Assembly: GCA_041649755.1 (NCBI GenBank) | Contig: JBAZMK010000001.1 | Span: 124,001-188,000 of the forward strand | Direction: 5' to 3' | DNA length: 64,000 nucleotides | DNA from: JAGVXH01 sp041649755 | GTDB lineage: Archaea; Nanobdellota; Nanobdellia; Pacearchaeales; GW2011-AR1 | In this document: in pieces, positions 40,006 through 48,661 of the stretch | How positions within the stretch are numbered: position 1 is the first letter of the stretch | Layout of the letters: the number at the start of each line of letters is the position of its first letter | The notes under the pieces: model-generated | Database searches by the model: none | What the model saw: only the letters and a program-made list of their open reading frames with translations | Told to the model about the DNA's origin: nothing | Position numbers and translations under genes: made by a program

Positions 40006-41286
40006 ATGGCTAAAGAAAAACCTATCCTAAATGTTGTCTTCGTTGGACACGTTGACCACGGAAAGTCTACCTGTATTGGTAGATTATTCTATGAAAGTGG
40101 GGCTGTGTCTGAACAAGAGATGGCAAAATTAAAGGAAGAAGCGGCAAAACACGGTAAACAAGGTTTTGAGTTTGCTTATGTAATGGATAATTTGAAGGAA
40201 GAGAGGGAAAGAGGGGTTACAATTAACCTTTCCTACAAGAAAATTCTTACTAAGAATTATGAAGTTACAATAATTGACGCTCCTGGTCACAAAGATTTCG
40301 TTAAGAATATGATAACTGGGGCATCACAGGCAGACGCAGCTTTCTTAGTTGTTGCAGCTGACGGAGGAGTTCAGCCACAAACAACAGAACACGTTTCCTT
40401 ACTTAGAACTATGGGGGTCAACAACCTCGCTGTTATTGTTAACAAGATGGATACTGTTGATTATTCCCAAGAAAAGTTTGAGGAAGTAAAAAAGAAAGTT
40501 ACTGAAGTTCTTGCAAGAGTGGGGTATAAAAATATCTCTTTTATTCCTGGATCCGCCTTAATGGGTCAAGGGGTATGTAAGAAAGCAGACAAAATGCCTT
40601 GGTACACAGGACCTACTGTTTTGGAACAAATTGATAACTTTCCAAAACCAGAAAAGCCTATCGGTTTACCTATGAGATTACCAATACAAGATGTTTATGA
40701 AATAACAGGTATTGGAACTGTTCCTGTAGGAAAAATTGAGACAGGTGTTATGAAAGTAGGACAGAAAGTTATTATTCTTCCTGGAAGAAGCGGAACTGGA
40801 ATTACCGGTGAAGTTCGTTCAATAGAAGCTCACCACGAACAGCTTAAAGAAGCTGAAGCGGGAGACAATGTTGGGGTCAATATAAGGGGTGTTGGAAAGA
40901 AAGATATAACCAGAGGCGATGTAATTTGCGATGCTTCGGCACCTGCAAAGATGGTTGAAGAGTTTGAGGCAAGAGTTGCTGTAATCAATCACCCAACTGT
41001 AATCGCAAAAGGATATACTCCTGTTTTCCATGTACACACAGCTCAAGTTCCATGTCAATTTGTGGAATTAAAGGCTAAATTAGACCCTGCTACAGGTCAA
41101 GTTGCTCAGGAAAATCCTGACTTCCTTAAGAACGGTGACGTTGCTATTGTAAAGATTAAGCCTATCGGAAATCTTGTATTGGAAACTGCAGAACAGAATC
41201 CTTATATGTCAAGATTCGCTATCCGAGATGCTGGAATTACAGTAGCTGCTGGAGTTTGCAAATCTCTTGTAGAAAAGAAAATTTAA
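40006..41286 (+). CDS. tuf: Translation elongation factor 1 alpha
   Basis: 426 residues, full length. GTPase motifs are G1 G-H-V-D-H-G-K-S-T (13-21), D-A-P-G-H near 91 and N-K-M-D near 147, followed by the two beta-barrel domains. It delivers aminoacyl-tRNA to the ribosome. Unlike most neighbours it has no TATA box 21 nt before the ATG. The nearest (CTTAAAAA, about 39935-39942) implies a leader of about 40 nt, in which GTCCT and GGGAC can form a short hairpin (39962-39982). Confidence 0.97.
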   Translation: MAKEKPILNVVFVGHVDHGKSTCIGRLFYESGAVSEQEMAKLKEEAAKHGKQGFEFAYVMDNLKEERERGVTINLSYKKILTKNYEVTIIDAPGHKDFVKNMITGASQADAAFLVVAADGGVQPQTTEHVSLLRTMGVNNLAVIVNKMDTVDYSQEKFEEVKKKVTEVLARVGYKNISFIPGSALMGQGVCKKADKMPWYTGPTVLEQIDNFPKPEKPIGLPMRLPIQDVYEITGIGTVPVGKIETGVMKVGQKVIILPGRSGTGITGEVRSIEAHHEQLKEAEAGDNVGVNIRGVGKKDITRGDVICDASAPAKMVEEFEARVAVINHPTVIAKGYTPVFHVHTAQVPCQFVELKAKLDPATGQVAQENPDFLKNGDVAIVKIKPIGNLVLETAEQNPYMSRFAIRDAGITVAAGVCKSLVEKKI

Positions 41287-41303
41287 TTATTTTATTTTAC
41301 TTA

Positions 41304-41329
41304 CCCTTCGGGGAGATTTATCCGAGGGG
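41304..41329 (+). terminator. Hairpin after EF-1 alpha
   Basis: CCCTTCGG pairs with CCGAGGGG (8 bp, one G-U) 17 bp after the stop, followed by an AT-rich stretch ending in a T run. Confidence 0.5.
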
Positions 41330-41402
41330 AAAAATTTATTTTTAATATTTTAAAGTTTTTTAGCACATAAATTCTTAAAAACCTAAAAAGATTTGGGTTA
41401 TA

Positions 41403-41966
41403 ATGGCAATCAGAATAAAAGAAGAGAGTATTAATGAAATAAAAGAAAGGCTCGCTACCATGCAAACCGACCTGAATAAGATAATCTATCTTGAATCTGC
41501 TTTGAGGGAAACGGGATTTACTTTTGAAATGAAAAGGTTTATATGGAAAGAGCTCGGGGAGTTGTATGCTGGAAGAAAGATGTTTGAGAAGGCGGCAAAA
41601 GCGTATTCAAACAAGGCAGGGGTAGATGTTATAATTAAAGATAAAATAGAGAGTTATGTCAGTTCGGCGGAATTTTTTTCAAAAGGCGGAAAGGTTGACG
41701 ATGCTGATGAAATGTTCTCAAGGGCAATGAGGGAAGCGAACTCCGAGCAGAGAAACAGGATTGGTCTTGCAAAGAAGAATATTTATCTTGTATGCGCAAA
41801 AAATTTAGAGAAAAAAGGTAAGAAAGCAACTGCAATGAGGTTTTATGAAAAGTTGATAAAAACTGATTTAGAAGAAGTTGAAAAAAAAGAGATAAAAGAG
41901 AAACTGCTCTCTACATATAAGGCATTAGGACATTTTAGAGAAGCAAAACTCCTTGAAGGAATCTAA
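41403..41966 (+). CDS. Helical repeat (TPR-like) protein, 187 aa
   Basis: Successive helix pairs contain patterns such as L-G-E-L-Y-A-G-R-K-M-F-E-K-A-A-K-A-Y and A-E-F-F-S-K-G-G-K-V-D-D-A-D-E-M-F, typical of TPR-like units. The protein probably forms a scaffold; no partner is evident. A minus-strand space with Asp/Glu-rich short frames follows. Confidence 0.65.
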   Translation: MAIRIKEESINEIKERLATMQTDLNKIIYLESALRETGFTFEMKRFIWKELGELYAGRKMFEKAAKAYSNKAGVDVIIKDKIESYVSSAEFFSKGGKVDDADEMFSRAMREANSEQRNRIGLAKKNIYLVCAKNLEKKGKKATAMRFYEKLIKTDLEEVEKKEIKEKLLSTYKALGHFREAKLLEGI

Positions 41967-42221
41967 TCAGCTTCTTCTTCAATTTCTTCTTCGAAATCAA
42001 AAAGATTCTCTTCAATTTCTTCTGACATTATTCTTCTTCTCCAGAGTCGTCTTCTAGTTCTTCCTCATCTTCCATGTCTTCATCAAATTCGTCTTCCAAT
42101 GTAGATTCCCCTCTTTTAGTTAAATTTCTCTAACAGGAATTATTTATAAATATTTTGGTACTAAACTTTCTGAAAGATTATACACTGAAAACTATTTAAA
42201 GCAAAGATACTAACTGCTGTT
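41967..42221. other. Intergenic stretch with acidic minus-strand micro-frames
   Basis: The region is rich in TTC/TCT triplets, so minus-strand frames read as almost pure Glu/Asp. One of 23 codons starts at a TTG near 42101, and a following ATG frame (42026-42028) stops after ten codons. The acidic coding continues in another frame after a six-A run, so a frameshift or decay is possible. I cannot support a definite gene. Confidence 0.3.
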
Positions 42222-42551
42222 ATGAAAGTGGTGAAGAGACCTTGGGGTTTATTTAAACAATTTGTCCTTAATAAAAAATGTACGGTAAAGATTTTAGAAT
42301 TAAAGACAGGGGAAGAATTGAGCCTTCAAGTCCATAAGAAAAGAGAAGAAAATTGGTATTTCCTTGACGACGCTATTGTTCAGATTAGAAACAAAAAAAG
42401 AAAAGTTCACGAAGGAGATATTATAAAAATTAGAAAAGGGACACCTCATAGAATTATCGCGGGAAACAAAAAGGCAAGGATTTTAGAAATTTCCTTCGGC
42501 GATTTTAATGAGAAAGATGAAATGAGGTTAGAAGATAAGTATGGGAGATAA
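42222..42551 (+). CDS. Mannose-6-phosphate isomerase-like cupin
   Basis: A 109-residue single cupin domain. It begins K-R-P-W-G, then has L-S-L-Q-V-H-K-K-R-E-E-N-W-Y (His and Glu metal ligands), then G-D-I-I-K-I-R-K-G-T-P-H-R-I. This is the arrangement of the C-terminal isomerase domain of type II mannose-6-phosphate isomerase/GDP-mannose pyrophosphorylase. It overlaps the ROK kinase gene, so the two probably act in hexose phosphate metabolism. Confidence 0.8.
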   Translation: MKVVKRPWGLFKQFVLNKKCTVKILELKTGEELSLQVHKKREENWYFLDDAIVQIRNKKRKVHEGDIIKIRKGTPHRIIAGNKKARILEISFGDFNEKDEMRLEDKYGR

Positions 42552-43359
42552 AATTATTGCTATTGATTTGGGTGGGACTAACCTAAGAGTTGCATTAGTT
42601 GAGGATAATAAAGTTAAAGAGTATATCAAAAGTCCTACCCCAAAAGAGAAAGAAGAGTTACTTTATGTTATGTGTAAGAATATATCTAAGTTATTCTCAA
42701 AAGATGTAAGGGGAATTGGTGTGGCTTCTGCAGGACCTTTAGAAAAAGGAATTATTCTAAATCCTCCAAATTTGCCTTTTAAAAATTTTAACTTAAAAAA
42801 ATATCTAAAAAAGAAGTTTAAAACTCGGGTTGAAGTAGCAAATGATGCCGATTGTGTAGCAATTGCCGAGTCAAAACTAGGTTGTAAGAAAAATAATTTT
42901 TTTATTTTGACGATTGGAACAGATATCGGCGGAGGAATAATCGTTGATAGCGAATTATTCAATGGAAGAGGTTTGGGGGGCGAGTTAGGGCATATAATCT
43001 TAGATAATGGAAAAAGATTCGGCGTTCTTGCTGCGGGAAAAAGATTAAAAAAATTAACAAAAGAAAAATTTGGAAAAGAACTCCTTATCAACGATTTAAT
43101 AAAAATAAAAGATAAAAAAGCAAAAGAGATTTTAGAAGAATTAAGCGAATATCTTGGTCAGGGAATTGCTTCGTTAATAAATGTATTTGACCCAGAGATA
43201 GTTGTTCTTAGCGGAGGGGTAAAAGAGTCAGGTAAAAATTATTTAAAGATGATTCAGGAAAGCACAAAAAAATACGTCGCGACAAATAGAAAAGTAAAAA
43301 TTGTGTGGAGTAAGCTGGAACATCCGGGGATTTTAGGTGCAAGTTTACTTATTGACTAA
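42541..43359 (+). CDS. ROK-family sugar kinase (glucokinase-like)
   Basis: 272 residues. The N-terminal phosphate site is A-I-D-L-G-G-T-N-L-R, the middle has V-A-N-D-A-D-C-V-A-I-A-E with the catalytic Asp, and T-I-G-T-D-I-G-G-G-I-I and G-E-L-G-H follow. The Cys-rich zinc motif of many ROK kinases after G-H is absent. It phosphorylates glucose, mannose or another hexose. Eleven bases overlap the cupin gene upstream. Confidence 0.87.
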   Translation: MGDKIIAIDLGGTNLRVALVEDNKVKEYIKSPTPKEKEELLYVMCKNISKLFSKDVRGIGVASAGPLEKGIILNPPNLPFKNFNLKKYLKKKFKTRVEVANDADCVAIAESKLGCKKNNFFILTIGTDIGGGIIVDSELFNGRGLGGELGHIILDNGKRFGVLAAGKRLKKLTKEKFGKELLINDLIKIKDKKAKEILEELSEYLGQGIASLINVFDPEIVVLSGGVKESGKNYLKMIQESTKKYVATNRKVKIVWSKLEHPGILGASLLID

Positions 43360-43395
43360 GAGAACCTTTAAATAGTTTTTAGTATTTTCTTATTT

Positions 43396-43965
43396 ATGAA
43401 GAAAAAAGTTTTTATTGGTCTTTTATTTTTCATAATTATCTTATCTTTTTCTCTGCTTGCATTTTTTAATGAATTCTTAAAAGAGAATGAGGAGGTTATT
43501 TTTGCAAATCAGTCATCTGAAAAAGAAGAAAATAACCCATCAAATAAAGAAGTGATGATACCAGAACCCAATATTATCTCTATAGATAGTAAACTAAATA
43601 ATAGGGATGACTCTTCAGAGGGGTCTAATGATGAAGTGTTCGGTGAAGAAGATAAAGAATCCCCTTCTTGCATATTAATACGACCCGGGAACTTACCTGA
43701 TATAACCTGTGGTGTAAATTATATAAATAGAGATGAGATTTCAATAAAATTAAAAAACGAGATAGGGGAAAATTTGGGGATAATTATTAATATTGAAAAT
43801 TGCCAGCCGGAAATAAAGGAGGAATTAAAGAATGAAGAGGAAAAATCTTTTATATTTTTTTGCGAATCTCCTGAAGAGTTCTTTAAAAAACAAATTTCAA
43901 TTTCCTACATAATCAATCAGACTGAAAGAATAGATATTAACGGGTTTATAATGGGGGGCAGCTAG
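43396..43965 (+). CDS. Secreted hypothetical protein near the pilus locus
   Basis: 189 residues: an N-terminal signal or anchor helix (5-25), an acidic low-complexity linker (30-90), and a C-terminal beta-rich domain with Cys pairs (residues about 93, 105, 138 and 158). The last domain resembles the small Ig-like C-terminal domains of archaeal pilins. It overlaps the convergent 43962 gene by four bases. Confidence 0.55.
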   Translation: MKKKVFIGLLFFIIILSFSLLAFFNEFLKENEEVIFANQSSEKEENNPSNKEVMIPEPNIISIDSKLNNRDDSSEGSNDEVFGEEDKESPSCILIRPGNLPDITCGVNYINRDEISIKLKNEIGENLGIIINIENCQPEIKEELKNEEEKSFIFFCESPEEFFKKQISISYIINQTERIDINGFIMGGS

Positions 43966-44876
43966 ATTAACTCTTCTACTCCATAAACCCCCAGGTGCTC
44001 ATAGTCTATTCTAAACCATGTCGGCATTCCTTGAACATGATAGGATTCCGGATCGTATTCTGAAAAATAAATATAATCCACTACCGATTTTTCTTTTGTC
44101 GCTAAGCCTTGTGAACTGAGTCTTGGCAAGTAAACTAAGGACTCTATCCCATTTATGTCGGCAGTTAGATTTCCTTCTAGTCTATTGAGAAAACTCGGAG
44201 CCAGCGGAGAAGCAATGTAACTTGAACTATTGACGTGAGCAAATAAATTACTTACATTTGAACCAGAAACAAATGGTTCATAAGATGTTTCCTTAATTTT
44301 ATTAGCTATTAGTCCTTTTGTACCAATAATGTATAAAGGATCCTCAAAATCAACTATTTTTATTCTCGAAGAAATATTTTCTGTCTTATTCCATGAAGCT
44401 AAGTTATCTGTATCTTTAATTAGAATTTCCATTTCTATATCAATCTTAACCTCCCACGGACTATCTTGACTTACAGAAAGGTTCTTTAGGGAATAATTTA
44501 TTTCTATATTCATCTTTTTTGCAAACTCAGATATCCTTAAGTTGAGCTCCGGCAAGGTATACCCTTCCATTAGATTTAGAGTTTTATTTTCTATTGTTCC
44601 ATTTAAAATTGCTTCCCTAATAGACTGCTCAGAATCGTTTAAGAAAGAACCTGTTGAAGTTATATAATCCCCTAATGAGAGAATCGCCCGATAGCCCGCT
44701 ATGTACCCTTGTCTTGAGATGTCCTTTTCCAATGAGAATATAAAGTTGTTTATAGTGTTTATCCTGCTATTAATAGAACTTCTGTCCTGAAATACTGAAT
44801 AGATGCCCGTACTAATTAATAATAAAGATAGAAGGATTATTGCAAGGATTGTAAAAAATATTCCTTTTTTGTTCAT
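43962..44876 (-). CDS. Secreted pilus-locus protein, 304 aa
   Basis: Begins M-N-K-K-G-I-F-F-T-I-L-A-I-I-L-L, a short basic start followed by a hydrophobic helix as in pilin-like class III signal sequences. The mature part is extracellular, with many N-x-S/T sites. It is the last of a five-gene minus-strand run, four bases after the 630-aa protein. It is probably a pilus-associated or minor pilin-like protein; not recognised beyond that. Confidence 0.55.
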   Translation of the reverse strand: MNKKGIFFTILAIILLSLLLISTGIYSVFQDRSSINSRINTINNFIFSLEKDISRQGYIAGYRAILSLGDYITSTGSFLNDSEQSIREAILNGTIENKTLNLMEGYTLPELNLRISEFAKKMNIEINYSLKNLSVSQDSPWEVKIDIEMEILIKDTDNLASWNKTENISSRIKIVDFEDPLYIIGTKGLIANKIKETSYEPFVSGSNVSNLFAHVNSSSYIASPLAPSFLNRLEGNLTADINGIESLVYLPRLSSQGLATKEKSVVDYIYFSEYDPESYHVQGMPTWFRIDYEHLGVYGVEELI

Positions 44877-44880
44877 TGTA

Positions 44881-46764
44881 TTACCTCCATCTTCTTATCT
44901 GCACCTCTGTTGACCATATAAATGGAACTCCTGAGATATCCAAGGCATCTACATTTAATTCGTCTTCATCGATTATTAAGTCTATCTTTCCGTCTTTATT
45001 TGAGTCAAGTTGTGTTAGCAACCTTTCAACAGCGTCGTCTAAAGCGTCTTTTTCAGGATCCCATACATCACCAGAATTCCCTATCTCTAAGATTCTTGTG
45101 GAGCCGTCCTGAAACTCGATAGTCTTTGTTCCACCTTCAGCCTTGCCTTTTGCATCTCCATAATTCACATAACTCTTTATAAAATAAATTAAATATCCGT
45201 ATGAGGCTTCGTTAGAAACTCCATATCCTGGACCAAATTCAAGAGTAAAATTATTTTTACCATCAATAAATACTCCTTCTGCTCTCTTGGGTGTGTACCC
45301 TAATCTGCTGAACGCTTTTATATAATCGTCGGGAGGAGAATCGTATAGGGCCACCTGATTTGCCGTAGCTTCCTGACTTGTGGTTGAACTAGATGTTGAG
45401 AGCCATCCAAACTGCCAGTCAGCCATAATTGGAATTGCATTAATTGGCAGGAAAAACTCCCAAACAAGATTTCGATAAAAAGTACTCTGTAAATTGTTTG
45501 AAACATAGGCTATTGGAATCTCCTGGCTTATATCAATGGTTCCATAAGGCATTGCCGTTTCAGTTGAATTTATTAGCACATAAGAGTTCTTACCTAAAAT
45601 AATATTCTGACCTGGGTTATCTTTTCCAAGGTCTAAAATTAAAAAGAAGTATTCATTTCCTAAATCGGAATAATTTATACCTGAAGATAAAAGAGAGTTC
45701 TTTATTTCTTCGTTATCAAAATGAACTAAATTCCCTGAAGGGTATTTCTTTCCAATTAAAATTGTCTGCGCCCCTTTTTTAAAAGATAGAGTGACGTCAA
45801 CCGAAGAGTTAACGAATAAGTCCATCTCAAAAATCTCGGTCGGAATAAATACTGACTTTTCATAGCGAATTACTGACTTTGATTCCACCACATTTAAGGG
45901 AAAGACTTCTTTGTGTTCAAAAGTTTGCATATCAGGGGTTTTATAATCCACAACTATATGCGACGCCCCATCATCTCCTCCATGAGTACTATAGAAATAT
46001 AAAATATTTTCGCCAGGATTTAAGTAAGAAGTAATATTGAAAATTTTGTAATAGTTTATCAAACCATCATAGATTTTGTTTCCATTTACGAAAACCTGAA
46101 AATATTGGTTAACCCAAGAACCCTCAAGAAGCCAAGAAGCAGAAACTATTTCTGAATTTTCTGGAGCCTCTACAATGTATGAAATTTTATTTTGGGTTAC
46201 TGAACAATAATCTCCCCAGGAATAATGAGTCCATCCCCCGCAAATATTGTCCCCTTTAATAAATAAAGAATTCTTTTTTTCCGATATTTTCTTTAGCCAT
46301 GCTTTAGCAACATATCCTTTTATTTCTTCTCCTTTTTTTATTCCACTTATAATCTGTCTTTCTACTCTAACTTCCCTAGCAGATTCCATAGTGGTTGAAT
46401 TAGTTGAGGCTAAAAGGTCGTTATCGTACCAAATCCCTATGTTCTCGCCTACATTCAAACGGTCAATTAAATCCTGCGCTACACTTTTTGAAAGCGTGAC
46501 ATTCCTTACATAGAGCTCCCCCAATGCTTCAAGGATTGAATGGTTTAATTCCTTAATCTCTCCCTGCAGTATTAATTCTTTTACTAAATCATTTTCAACT
46601 TCTCCAATTTTTAATGAAGAAAAAGAAGTTATAATATCCTCCTCCAAAAAAGTTTCGTGTTGAGGGTAGTACACTATTGGGACAAAGATTATAACTGTTA
46701 TGAATATTATAATTAAAGCTATAAGTGCGTCAATACTAAAAAATACCCCTTTTTTTTGTTTCAT
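44881..46764 (-). CDS. Large pilin-like surface protein, 627 aa
   Basis: Starts M-K-Q-K-K-G-V-F-F-S-I-D-A-L-I-A-L-I-I-I-F-I. The ATG at 46764 overlaps the preceding stop as ATGA, so I prefer it to an upstream TTG. After the pilin-like helix, an extended beta-rich ectodomain includes V-E-A-P-E-N-S-E and D-S-N-K-D-G-K-I-D-L-I-I-D-E-D, the latter calcium-loop-like, near residue 605. It is possibly an adhesin or tip protein of the pilus. Confidence 0.6.
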   Translation of the reverse strand: MKQKKGVFFSIDALIALIIIFITVIIFVPIVYYPQHETFLEEDIITSFSSLKIGEVENDLVKELILQGEIKELNHSILEALGELYVRNVTLSKSVAQDLIDRLNVGENIGIWYDNDLLASTNSTTMESAREVRVERQIISGIKKGEEIKGYVAKAWLKKISEKKNSLFIKGDNICGGWTHYSWGDYCSVTQNKISYIVEAPENSEIVSASWLLEGSWVNQYFQVFVNGNKIYDGLINYYKIFNITSYLNPGENILYFYSTHGGDDGASHIVVDYKTPDMQTFEHKEVFPLNVVESKSVIRYEKSVFIPTEIFEMDLFVNSSVDVTLSFKKGAQTILIGKKYPSGNLVHFDNEEIKNSLLSSGINYSDLGNEYFFLILDLGKDNPGQNIILGKNSYVLINSTETAMPYGTIDISQEIPIAYVSNNLQSTFYRNLVWEFFLPINAIPIMADWQFGWLSTSSSTTSQEATANQVALYDSPPDDYIKAFSRLGYTPKRAEGVFIDGKNNFTLEFGPGYGVSNEASYGYLIYFIKSYVNYGDAKGKAEGGTKTIEFQDGSTRILEIGNSGDVWDPEKDALDDAVERLLTQLDSNKDGKIDLIIDEDELNVDALDISGVPFIWSTEVQIRRWR

Positions 46765-47282
46765 TGCCCCCAAATGTAAACTGAAATCTTTACAAGTTTA
46801 TTTTTATAAATAGAAATCCTATTTATCTTAATTAAATTTTTTGGATTAATTTCTGTTATGTTTACTCCTGGTTTTCCAAAACCTTGTATTTCTGTAGAGT
46901 TAACAGTTAAATTGCCCTCAACTGAAAAATAATAATCATATTTTGTGCCAAATATCTTTTTGGTTCTCGGGTAGTCTTTTTGAGACATCTCATAAAATTC
47001 TTCAAGCTTATCTTGGTCTATTTTATTATTGGTTGTTAATCCTATTGAAACAACGTTGGAAGAATTCCAATTTTTTGGATAACCTTCTGAAAGAATTTTA
47101 TCAGATATAGATTTTCCCTCATAATAAATAATCTCATAACTCTCTTTTGAACTTATAAAATTATTAGATGAGTAGAGAAGAAAGAAGATTATTCCTATAG
47201 AGATTATAATCATAGCTATTATCAAATCTACTCCCCAAGCCTGCCCTCTTTTTCCATTATTAATTAATATAAACGATTCCAT
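46761..47282 (-). CDS. Pilin-like protein, 173 aa
   Basis: The N-terminus has K-R-G-Q-A-W-G-V-D-L-I-I-A-M-I-I-I-S, a basic residue and Gly before a hydrophobic helix, as at class III signal peptidase sites. The rest is a small beta-rich domain. It overlaps neighbours at both ends (22 bases with the upstream gene and 4 with the downstream gene). Confidence 0.6.
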   Translation of the reverse strand: MESFILINNGKRGQAWGVDLIIAMIIISIGIIFFLLYSSNNFISSKESYEIIYYEGKSISDKILSEGYPKNWNSSNVVSIGLTTNNKIDQDKLEEFYEMSQKDYPRTKKIFGTKYDYYFSVEGNLTVNSTEIQGFGKPGVNITEINPKNLIKINRISIYKNKLVKISVYIWGQ

Positions 47283-47652
47283 CTTGATTTCTTATCATGT
47301 TTTTTCCTTTTTTTGGCTGACCAACAACTGAAGAAACTAAAACAACTGAAGAATATTTTTTATTTTCGGTGATTATATAAAGTGTCCCTTCCAGAATACT
47401 TATGTTATATTCTAAATTATCAATAGTACTGGGGATGTAAAACTCCCTTAAATAACCATTACTTGATTTAGATGCTAAATTTATTTCATCCTGCACAGAC
47501 ATTAATAAGTTACTTACTATACTTTCACGTTTTTGTATAAGACTCCCGGATAAATTTCTGTTCATCGCGAATAGAAAGATTATTATAAATAACAATACAA
47601 AACCTGTTAAGATGATGAATTCTATACTACTTTGAGCTTTTTTTGTTTTCAT
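47260..47652 (-). CDS. Pilin-like protein, 130 aa
   Basis: Starts M-K-T-K-K-A-Q-S-S-I-E-F-I-I-L-T-G-F-V-L-L-F. The K-K-A-Q-S-S-I-E segment, with Glu at +5 of the processed chain, is typical of archaeal type IV pilins. A small beta-rich ectodomain follows. It is separated by one base from the upstream pilin gene. Confidence 0.72.
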   Translation of the reverse strand: MKTKKAQSSIEFIILTGFVLLFIIIFLFAMNRNLSGSLIQKRESIVSNLLMSVQDEINLASKSSNGYLREFYIPSTIDNLEYNISILEGTLYIITENKKYSSVVLVSSVVGQPKKGKNMIRNQDGIVYIN

Positions 47653-47653
47653 T

Positions 47654-48073
47654 CTAAGCCTGGTAGATGGTTGTCTTATTATCCTGTGCTAATATCTCTA
47701 TATTCTTTATTCCAAAAGAGGAGCTTAGGTTTCCTTCAATAGGAACTTTGCTTGTAAAAGCTACCTTTTCTATTCCTGAAGAGGTCTGAAGAGTAATCAA
47801 AATATTTTTTTCATAGAGTTCTATCTCTTTCACACCTTCTGGGAGGTACACTGAAATTGTTGCCTTTGAAGGACTGCCATAATAATAAACCGATTCAGCA
47901 GTGGAAATTATTTTTCCTGCAAAATTACTCACCTGATTTGAACGAACATGGTCTTTTATTCCTCCGCTATAAAAGAATGCCAACCCTAATGTTCCAATTA
48001 TGACAAAAGTAATAAATCCTACCAAGATGATATACTCTATACTAACCTGACCTCTTTTTGTTATTCCATTCAT
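47654..48073 (-). CDS. Type IV pilin-like protein, 139 aa
   Basis: The class III signal K-R-G-Q-V-S-I-E-Y-I-I-L-V-G-F (residues 6-20) includes the conserved Gln after the cleaved Gly and the +5 Glu. First gene of the minus-strand pilin cluster, divergent from the motor operon. Confidence 0.8.
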   Translation of the reverse strand: MNGITKRGQVSIEYIILVGFITFVIIGTLGLAFFYSGGIKDHVRSNQVSNFAGKIISTAESVYYYGSPSKATISVYLPEGVKEIELYEKNILITLQTSSGIEKVAFTSKVPIEGNLSSSFGIKNIEILAQDNKTTIYQA

Positions 48074-48119
48074 AGGAATTGAAAAGAGGATATGTTAATA
48101 AACATTGCCTTGCAATACA

Positions 48120-48127
48120 TTTATAAA
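48120..48127 (+). promoter_or_regulatory. TATA box of the pilus motor operon
   Basis: TTTATAAA, 20 nt before the ATG at 48148. Confidence 0.55.
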
Positions 48128-48147
48128 ATTAAACAAAATATATTATT

Positions 48148-48651
48148 ATGGTAAAAGGTGGCAGGGGTTTGTTCTCTAAAGCAGTGATTATTTCTATTGG
48201 TGTGGTTTTACTTAACTTTGGATTCTTATTTTTCAGGAGCTTCAATTCTATATCTACTCAGAGAAGCATAACTGCAAATATAATTAAATCTGCCTTAGTT
48301 GATTCTTTTAATCTTTCCGTTTCATCAAAGATATTTTTGATAATACAATTCGGATTGATAGCCGGGGTACTATTCTATACATTTATTTATGAAAGAAAAA
48401 TGAAAAAAATGGAAAAGGAGTTAATAAGCTCTCATATGGAAAAAGCAGGTCCTAACGAAACGGATTTAGATGTTCTTTATGAGGTTTTAAAAAGTAAGGG
48501 TAAAATAGGTTTGTCGGCCATAGCAAATTCATTTAGGATAAATAAAGAAGTCGCAATGGAATGGTGCAAAATCCTTGAATTAGGAGACTTAGCAGTAATA
48601 GAATACCCTGGTTTTGGGGAACCTATGATAAAAATAAAGAAAATTGAATGA
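48148..48651 (+). CDS. Membrane-anchored winged-helix protein
   Basis: 167 residues with two N-terminal membrane helices (8-30 and 62-80) and a cytoplasmic domain (about 100-165) with a winged-helix pattern (L-S-A-I-A-N-S-F-R-I-N-K-E-V-A-M-E-W). First gene of the pilus motor operon. It may be a regulator or a platform protein of the pilus system; both are inference. Confidence 0.6.
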   Translation: MVKGGRGLFSKAVIISIGVVLLNFGFLFFRSFNSISTQRSITANIIKSALVDSFNLSVSSKIFLIIQFGLIAGVLFYTFIYERKMKKMEKELISSHMEKAGPNETDLDVLYEVLKSKGKIGLSAIANSFRINKEVAMEWCKILELGDLAVIEYPGFGEPMIKIKKIE

Positions 48652-48661
48652 GGAGGTGATT